The notes under the pieces were generated by a model, which did not search any database, had not been told where the DNA came from, and was given only the letters and a program-made list of their open reading frames with translations. From CAIWHR01 sp963709525 (GTDB lineage Bacteria; Pseudomonadota; Gammaproteobacteria; Burkholderiales; Casimicrobiaceae), in the NCBI GenBank assembly GCA_963709525.1, contig CAVPXB010000024.1:20275-84274 (forward strand): 64,000 nt of DNA. Reading direction: 5' to 3'. This document shows positions 58,347 through 64,000 of the stretch, in pieces. Position 1 is the first letter of the stretch. Every line of letters begins with the position of its first letter. The position numbers were made by a program, and so were the translations under genes.

Positions 58347-59423
58347 CTATCCCGATTCGCACCCGGCCTCGCGCCGCAACACGATGACGGCATCGCGGTC
58401 GAAGGCGATGCCGACTTGCGCTTCCCGCCGCCGCGGCGTTCGCGCCTGCGTATCGAAGGCCAGCAATTCGCCCCAGGCCGTGGCGACAACGTACTCGATC
58501 CGGCTTCCGAGGTAGGCCGCCCGCTTGCACACACCGTCCAGCACGCCTTGACCGGCGTCGGTCACGCGCAGGCGGTGCGGGCGCACGGCGAGCGTCGCGG
58601 GTCCTTGTGGCACCCCCTCGGCGCGCACCCGCGCAGAAACCCCGCCGGCCGAGAATATCGCGCCGCGCGCATCAACCGTGAGCTCGCCGTCGATCAGATT
58701 CGCGTCGCCGATGAAATCGGCGAGGAAGCGGCTCTGCGGCGCCTCGTAGAGTTCCTGCGGCGTCCCCTGCTGGGCGATCCGACCGCCGTCCATCACGATG
58801 ACGCGATCGGAAACGGCCAGCGCTTCCTCCTGGTCGTGCGTCACGTAGATCACCGTCAACTCGAGCGACTGCTGCAGCTCGCGGATCTCCTCGCGCACGC
58901 GCCGGCGGAGTTTGGCATCGAGGTTCGATAACGGCTCGTCGAAAAGCAGAACGGCCGGCTCGAGGACCAGCGAGCGCGCCACCGCGACACGCTGCTGCTG
59001 CCCGCCCGAGAGCTCCGAGGGCAGCCGTTGCTCGAACCCCGACAACCCCAGCATGCTGAGCTTGGCTCGCGCCAACTCGCGCGCCTTCGCCTTGTCGGTG
59101 CGCATCGAAATCGGGCCGTAGCAGACGTTTTCCAGCACCGTCATGTGCGGGAACAGCGCGTACGACTGGAACACCATGCTGACGTTGCGCTCGTTGGCCG
59201 CCCGCAGCGTGACGTCGCTGCCGCCGATCAGCACGTGCCCGCTCGACACGGGCTCGAGGCCCGCGACCATCCGCAGAATGGTCGTCTTGCCGCAGCCCGA
59301 GGGTCCCAGCAGCGTGACCAGCTCCGCGGGCTCGACGCGAAACGAGACGTCGTCGACCGCGACCACGTCGCCGTAGCGCTTGGTCACCCGTTCGAAGACC
59401 ACCCCTCCCGATTCCTTGTCCAT
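58347..59423 (-). CDS. ABC transporter ATP-binding protein (FbpC/AfuC-like)
   Basis: 358 residues from MDKESGG (ATG 59423). Walker A LGPSGCGKTTILRMVAG, signature LPSELSGGQQQRVAVARSLV, Walker B LLFDEPLSNLD, switch IYVTHDQEEALAV. The last 110 residues are a TOBE-type regulatory domain. It lies one base after the permease stop. The subfamily drives uptake of ferric iron, sugar phosphates or aminoethylphosphonate. Confidence 0.92.
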   Translation of the reverse strand: MDKESGGVVFERVTKRYGDVVAVDDVSFRVEPAELVTLLGPSGCGKTTILRMVAGLEPVSSGHVLIGGSDVTLRAANERNVSMVFQSYALFPHMTVLENVCYGPISMRTDKAKARELARAKLSMLGLSGFEQRLPSELSGGQQQRVAVARSLVLEPAVLLFDEPLSNLDAKLRRRVREEIRELQQSLELTVIYVTHDQEEALAVSDRVIVMDGGRIAQQGTPQELYEAPQSRFLADFIGDANLIDGELTVDARGAIFSAGGVSARVRAEGVPQGPATLAVRPHRLRVTDAGQGVLDGVCKRAAYLGSRIEYVVATAWGELLAFDTQARTPRRREAQVGIAFDRDAVIVLRREAGCESG

Positions 59424-59424
59424 C

Positions 59425-61545
59425 CTAGAGCCCCGTGGCAAATTCGGTGGCAGCGCGACGCCCGAGCCGCGACTCGCCCACCACTTTCTGGACGGCGAGC
59501 AGCACGGCAAGCATGAAGACGATCAGCACCGACGAATAGGCGATCGCCAGCGGATACTCGCCCGCTTCCACGCGGCCCATGATGTAGACGGTGGCGAGGT
59601 TGTACTTGGCGGTCGCGAGGAAGATCACGGCGCTCACCGCCGTCATCGCGTGCGTGAAGCTGAACACCAGCGTGGCGACGATCGCCGGCCGCAGCAGCGG
59701 CACGATGACCCGGCGCAACGTGCGCACGGTCGACGCGCGCAGCGTTGCGGAAGCTTCATCCAGTGTCTTGTCGATCTGCGCAAGGGCGGCCACCCCGGCA
59801 CGCACGCCGACGGGCATGTTGCGGAAGACGAAACACAGCACCAGAATCGCCATGCCTCCGGTGAGCTCGAGCGGCGCCACGTTGAAGGCGACGATGTAGG
59901 ACACGCCGATCACGGTGCCGGGGATCGCAAAGCTCACCATGGTCAGGAACTCGAAAGCGCGGCGGCCGACGAAGCGGTGCCGGGCGATCACGTAGGCGGC
60001 GAGCAATCCGACCGTGGCCGTGAGCGGCGCGGCCACGGCGGCCACCTCGATCGTCGTCAACAGGCTGTCCCAGGCCGATCCGACGAAGACCGGACCGCGC
60101 GCGCCCCACTCGAGGCTGAAGCCGGCCGCGAAGTGGCCGAAGGTGGGCGTCATGTCGCCACGGCCGACATCCTTCACGAACCCGCCGGTGAGAATGATGG
60201 CGTAGCAGGCCAGGGTGAAGACGATCCACGCCAGGGCGACGCCGAAGCAGCCGAGCCACAGCGCGCGCGGCAGCTTCGCGTGGATGCCACCGTCGCCCTT
60301 GCCGCTCACGGTCACGTACGAGCGCCGCCCGACCCAGCGCTGCTGCAGCCAGAACGCGAGCAGCGTGAGGCCGAGCAGCACCGCGGCCAGCGCCGCCGCA
60401 CGCCCGGGATCGTGCTGCGCGCCCGCGACCGCGAAGAAGATCCGGGTGGACAGCACTTCGAAATTGCCCGCGAGAACGATCGGGTTGCCGAAGTCGGCCA
60501 GGCTTTCGACGAAACCGAGCAGGAAGGCATTCGCGAGCGCGGGCCGCAGCAGCGGCCAGGTGATGGTGCGAAATACGCGGCCCGACGTTGCGCGCAGCGC
60601 CTGCGCCGCCTCCTCGAGCGCGGGGCTGATCGCGCCCAGCGCGCCGTGCAGGATCATGAAAGCGATCGGCGAAAGCGTCAGCAGCTGTGCGATCGCCACC
60701 CCCGGCAGACCGTAGAGCCAGCGCGAGCGCGGGATGCCGAAGCCGGTGTCGAGCCAGCCGGTGATGAGCCCGGTGCGGCCGAACAGCACCACCAGCGCCA
60801 GCGCGAGCACGAACGGCGGCGTGATGATCGGCAGCACCGACAGCAGTCGGGTGACGCCGGAGTAGCGCTGGCCGCCGCGCTGCGCCACCAGCGCCAGCAC
60901 CAGCCCCAGCAGCGTCGATCCCACGCCGACGATCAAAGCCAGCAGCGCCGAGTTGATCGCCACGCCGCAGCGCGAGCCGCCGCCGAGACAGCCGACGCTC
61001 CAGATGTCCTCGGTCAGCAGCCGCTGCGCCGCAAGCCCTGGCGCAAACGCTCCCTGGCGGTCGAAGAGCGCGGCCGCCAGCGCCCTGCCCACCGGAAAGA
61101 AGACGAAGATCAGCAATAGCCCCGCAATCACGACCACGATCGTCGCCACCGTCGCGTCGCCGGCAAAAAATCCGCGCCGCGCGATGGCGCGGGCGAGGCA
61201 CACGGTGAGCGCCATCAGCGCCACGGCCGCACCGACCCCAAGCGAAGGACCCGCGGACCCGGCTGCCAAGGCCGCCGCGAAGGTCCAGGCAACGGCCATT
61301 CCGGCCGCCGCGGCCGTCCCCCGGTCGAAGCCGCGCCACGCGCAGAACAGCGTGGCGACGGCCGCGACAATGAGCGGCCATGGCGCGGCTGCACCGGCCA
61401 GCGCCCGCATCAGCGCCGACGGGCCGCCGCCGGCAGCCCAGGGCGATGCAGCCAGGGCGATGAGCGCTACGGCGGCGATCACCGCCGTCGCACGGTCGCG
61501 CGCCGCCGGCACGAAGACGGCGGGCGCGAGGACGGAAGCCGTCAC
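59425..61545 (-). CDS. ABC transporter permease, double-length (FbpB/AfuB-like)
   Basis: 706 residues with two permease domains in one chain. EAA loops: PALEEAAQALRATSGRVFRT (first) and KTLDEASATLRASTVRTLRR (second). An extra N-terminal block of about five helices (TAVIAAVALIALAASPW onward) precedes the core, longer than classical FbpB. The GTG start at 61545 lacks a good ribosome binding site and is 11 bp after the binding-protein stop. Confidence 0.9.
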   Translation of the reverse strand: MTASVLAPAVFVPAARDRATAVIAAVALIALAASPWAAGGGPSALMRALAGAAAPWPLIVAAVATLFCAWRGFDRGTAAAAGMAVAWTFAAALAAGSAGPSLGVGAAVALMALTVCLARAIARRGFFAGDATVATIVVVIAGLLLIFVFFPVGRALAAALFDRQGAFAPGLAAQRLLTEDIWSVGCLGGGSRCGVAINSALLALIVGVGSTLLGLVLALVAQRGGQRYSGVTRLLSVLPIITPPFVLALALVVLFGRTGLITGWLDTGFGIPRSRWLYGLPGVAIAQLLTLSPIAFMILHGALGAISPALEEAAQALRATSGRVFRTITWPLLRPALANAFLLGFVESLADFGNPIVLAGNFEVLSTRIFFAVAGAQHDPGRAAALAAVLLGLTLLAFWLQQRWVGRRSYVTVSGKGDGGIHAKLPRALWLGCFGVALAWIVFTLACYAIILTGGFVKDVGRGDMTPTFGHFAAGFSLEWGARGPVFVGSAWDSLLTTIEVAAVAAPLTATVGLLAAYVIARHRFVGRRAFEFLTMVSFAIPGTVIGVSYIVAFNVAPLELTGGMAILVLCFVFRNMPVGVRAGVAALAQIDKTLDEASATLRASTVRTLRRVIVPLLRPAIVATLVFSFTHAMTAVSAVIFLATAKYNLATVYIMGRVEAGEYPLAIAYSSVLIVFMLAVLLAVQKVVGESRLGRRAATEFATGL

Positions 61546-61556
61546 GTCAGCGACGC

Positions 61557-62589
61557 TTACTTGGCCAGCGTCGAAACTTCCTTATCCCACTTGGTGAGCA
61601 GGCGGGTGCGCTCCGCCGACGAGCCGTACTTGGCGAAGTCGTAGTCGATGAGCTTGACCTCGGAGAGCTTCGGCGCCTGGGCGGGGATCGGCGCGCTCTT
61701 GTTCGAGGGCACCTGGTAGCTCACCTTGGTCTGGGCGCCGACCGCCTGCGCCTCGGGGGAGAGCGCCCAGTCGTACCACTTCCTGGCGTTCTCCATGTTC
61801 TTCGCACCCTTGATGATGCTCATGCTGCCGATCTCGTAGCCGGTCCCCTCGCAGGGAGAGACGATCCTGACCGGCGCGCCGTTCACTGCCTGGACGACGG
61901 CGTCGTGCTGGAAAGTGATTCCGACCAGGCTCTCGCCGGTGGCCGCAGCGCGCGCCGGCGCCGCGCCGGACTTCGTGTACTGGTTGATGTTCTTGTGCAG
62001 CGCCTTCAGGTAGTCGAATGCCTTGTCCTCGCCCATCAACTGCACGAGTGTGGCGAGCATCGTGTACGAGGTCCCCGACGAGTTCGGGTTGGCCACCTGC
62101 ACCTCGTCCTTGAACTGCGGCTTGACGAGGTCGGACCAGCACTTGGGCTCGGGCAGGTTCTTTTTCCTGAGCTGCTCGGTGTTGTAGCTGTAGCCGAGCG
62201 CGCCCGCGTAGACGCCGACCGTGCGGAACTTCGACTGCCTCCGCCTGGCGCACCGCCCAGTCCTGCAGATCGGCCAGCCGCGGCGACTTGTAGGTTTCGG
62301 TCAGACCTTCCTCGGCTGCCTGCAGGTGCGGGTCGCCGGTGCCGCCCCACCAGATGTCGCCGCGCGGATTCGCCGCCTCCGCCTTGATCTGCGCGTAGAA
62401 CTCGCCGGCGCTCTTGCGCGTCATCAGCACCTTGATGCCGGTCGCCTTCTCGAAGGCCGCGACCATCGGCCGGCACCACTCCTCCTGGACGGTGCAGTAG
62501 ACGACCAGCTCGCCCTGCGCCGCGGCGGGGAGCGGGGCGGCGAGAGCAAGGGCGGGCAGGATGGCGCGAAGCCATTGGAACGTGCGCAT
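61557..62589 (-). CDS. ABC transporter substrate-binding protein (FbpA/AfuA-like; frameshifted)
   Basis: About 344 residues. ATG 62589 after GGAGGAG; signal peptide LRAILPALALAAPLPAAA-Q. The mature start GELVVYCTVQEEWCRPMVAA, FEKATGIKVLMTRKSAGEFY, PRGDIWWGGTGDPHLQAAEE is that of the FbpA/AfuA group. The frame shifts near 62235; then NPNSSGTSYTMLATLVQLMG, ITFQHDAVVQAVNGAPVRIV. I do not see the paired tyrosines that bind ferric iron, which favours a sugar-phosphate or phosphonate ligand over iron. Confidence 0.85.
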
Positions 62590-62603
62590 GGTGTCTCCTC
62601 CAG

Positions 62604-63371
62604 TCAACTCATGATGGGAATGCCGACTACGGTGGCCAGCTTAGCGCAAAGCGCCGCGTTGGTCGCGATCAGCGGATTGCCGGTGGCGACGCCGTCGCCG
62701 GCGAAGAAATCGTTGGTGCAGCCCCCGGCCTCGCGCACGAGCACAATGCCGGCCGCGCAGTCCCAGGCGTTGATGTGCAGTTCGCAGTAGGCCTCCGTGC
62801 GCCCGGCCGCGACGTCGGCCAGGCCGAGCGCGCCGGATCCAACCCTGCGTATGGCGCCGCCGGCCTCAAGCACCCGGCTGACCAGCGCGGTGTACGCCGC
62901 CGCCGAGCGCCGCGTCGACCAGCCGCACTCCACTGTCGCGTCGTCCATTTCATCGCAGGGGCTGACCGCCAGCCGCTCGTCGTTGCGGAACGCACCGCAC
63001 CCCCGGGCCGCGACGTACAGCCCGTCGTGACTCGGGTCGTAGATGGCGCCGATCGTGGGCACGCCCGCTTCGAGATAGCCGATCGAGACGCAATAGTGGG
63101 GGATGCCGCGAGCATAGTTGGCGGTTCCGTCGATGGGGTCGATCAGCCACAGGCGCTCGCCGCCGCCGCTGCCGCCTTCCTCCTCGCCGATGATCGCGTC
63201 ACCCGGGAACGCCCTGGCGATCCGGTCGCGGATGAAGCGTTCGACCTCGCGGTCCATCGCCGTGACCACGTCGTGACGGCCCTTGAGCGTGGCTGCCGAC
63301 TGGCCGAAGCCCCGGTGGGCGAGCGCGCCGGCTTCGCGGGCGAGCGTGCGACAGAGATCGTAGCGGTTCAT
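62604..63371 (-). CDS. inositol-monophosphatase-family phosphatase
   Basis: 255 residues. Metal site 1: Glu-Glu in IIGEEEGGSG and the motif WLIDPIDGTANYARGIP. The second motif is AWDCAAGIVLVREAGG with the metal Asp. It cleaves the phosphate from inositol phosphates, histidinol phosphate or sugar phosphates, using magnesium. It ends 14 bp before the binding-protein start, so it is in the importer operon, which suggests that the imported ligand is a phosphate ester. Confidence 0.92.
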   Translation of the reverse strand: MNRYDLCRTLAREAGALAHRGFGQSAATLKGRHDVVTAMDREVERFIRDRIARAFPGDAIIGEEEGGSGGGERLWLIDPIDGTANYARGIPHYCVSIGYLEAGVPTIGAIYDPSHDGLYVAARGCGAFRNDERLAVSPCDEMDDATVECGWSTRRSAAAYTALVSRVLEAGGAIRRVGSGALGLADVAAGRTEAYCELHINAWDCAAGIVLVREAGGCTNDFFAGDGVATGNPLIATNAALCAKLATVVGIPIMS

Positions 63372-63401
63372 CCAGGGCTCTCGGTGGCACGCGGCCGGCG
63401 G

Positions 63402-64000
63402 CTAGAATTCGACCGCTCGCCGTTCGAGCAGCGAGCGGCGCAGCGCGTTGCCGATCCGCGTCGCCTCGGTCGCGTCGCGCAGCGTCAGCGCGGGCGCCCG
63501 ATCCGCGCGCACGCAATCGACGAAGTGGATCGCTTCGCGCAGGAAGGCATCGGCGAAGCGCTCGTAGAAGGTCGGCGTGGTCTCGGTGCGGATGCCGTGC
63601 GCGTCGGCGATCTCGATCTGGTTGAGCCGACCGTCGCGACCGACGACCAGCCGGCCCGCAGTGCCGACGATCTCGGTCGCCGTCTCGTGGCCGTGCGCCA
63701 TCGTGCGCGAGGCGTAGATGCACGCCGTCTTGCCGTCGGCGAACTCGCAGATCGCCACGCCGTTGTCGACGTCGCCGCAGTCGCGCAGCCCCCCGTGGAC
63801 GGCGATCGCTCCGGAGGCGAAGGCGCGCAGCGGTTCGCCCGCGCCGAGCAGCCAGCGGGCGAGGTCGATGTCGTGGACGCTCATGTCGAGGAAGATGCCC
63901 CCGCTGCCGGGCGCAAAGCGCACGAAGAAACCCGAGGGGTCGTTCTGGTCGCAGGTCTCGGAGCGAACCAGGAACGGCCGGCCGATGATGCCGGCGCACA
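63402..64000 (-). CDS. Gfo/Idh/MocA-family oxidoreductase, C-terminal part (5' truncated by window)
   Basis: The frame is open to the right edge. It contains GGIFLDMSVHDIDLARWLLG, the family's D-x-G-x-H-x-x-D catalytic region, then GTAGRLVVGRDG and the C-terminal sheet, ending RRSLLERRAVEF. The Rossmann half lies outside the window. It ends 30 bp before the phosphatase and is probably the first or second gene of that operon; likely inositol- or sugar-directed. Confidence 0.85.
   Translation of the reverse strand, partial: CAGIIGRPFLVRSETCDQNDPSGFFVRFAPGSGGIFLDMSVHDIDLARWLLGAGEPLRAFASGAIAVHGGLRDCGDVDNGVAICEFADGKTACIYASRTMAHGHETATEIVGTAGRLVVGRDGRLNQIEIADAHGIRTETTPTFYERFADAFLREAIHFVDCVRADRAPALTLRDATEATRIGNALRRSLLERRAVEF

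Noticed and set aside
58553..58566. TTGACCGGCGTCGG as a fifth FNR-like box
   Set aside because: The right arm has mismatches and it lies inside the ATPase coding sequence.

Overview
The window is GC-rich DNA with dense coding on both strands. It looks like chromosome of an environmental, probably denitrifying or facultatively anaerobic betaproteobacterium. The supports for that are a NarK1-NarK2 type nitrate/nitrite transporter behind an FNR/DNR-like box, a hutF-type histidine pathway, DUF1302/DUF1329 outer-membrane export genes, many ABC and TRAP importers and c-di-GMP enzymes. I see no rRNA, tRNA, CRISPR array or intact insertion sequence. The species assignment is inference only.

Layout. 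0-9.4 kb: end of a LysR regulator, an alpha/beta hydrolase, two small secreted proteins of unknown function (plus a shortened copy of one), a four-gene polyamine-type ABC importer on the minus strand, and a zinc alcohol dehydrogenase. 9.4-20.3 kb: a plus-strand DUF1302 - DUF1329 - YCF48-like - RND/MMPL export operon and a glycogen phosphorylase, with relics of the same integrase type on either side (about 9.64-9.76 and 20.05-20.33 kb). 20.4-27.7 kb: a fused nitrate/nitrite transporter, an HDOD protein, a membrane spermidine-synthase-like protein and an exported isoaspartyl methyltransferase. 28-35.4 kb: a complete-looking hut locus (hutF, hutI, hutD, hutC one way; hutU, hutH the other) around a mirrored divergent promoter, except that hutG is cut down to its first codons.

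35.5-43.2 kb: an amino-sugar operon (nagA-like, FadR-type regulator, DctP/DctM/DctQ TRAP importer, SIS-domain protein, nagB, Gfo/Idh dehydrogenase) behind a 19-bp palindrome. 43.2-49.5 kb: a convergent operon with an enolase-superfamily enzyme, an NMT1-type ABC importer with two permeases, and another Gfo/Idh dehydrogenase. The first permease begins with four 20-residue repeats encoded by a 60-bp tandem repeat. 49.6-58.3 kb: a PiT phosphate transporter with its DUF47 partner, a GAF/GGDEF cyclase, a glutaredoxin-DsbD-like protein, a DUF362 protein, a DUF2461 protein and a GAF/HD-GYP phosphodiesterase. 58.3-64 kb: an AfuABC/FbpABC-like importer with an inositol-monophosphatase-family enzyme and a Gfo/Idh dehydrogenase.

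Two things are not explained by ordinary genes. First, there is a family of about 160-bp extragenic hairpins (39.84-40.00 and 56.03-56.19 kb, with a half copy at 49.59 kb) with a conserved core, copy-specific outer arms and a compensatory base-pair change; both full copies start at the stop codon of the gene before them. A second mosaic repeat family sits at 4.15, 27.77, 51.54 and 54.85 kb. Second, four identical-architecture TTGAC-N4-GTCAA boxes lie in the first 23 kb. Many genes carry single-base frameshifts, concentrated at 10.2-17.0 and 43.6-48.7 kb. The ones I traced are mostly one-base changes next to an identical base, so sequencing or assembly error is at least as likely as true decay.
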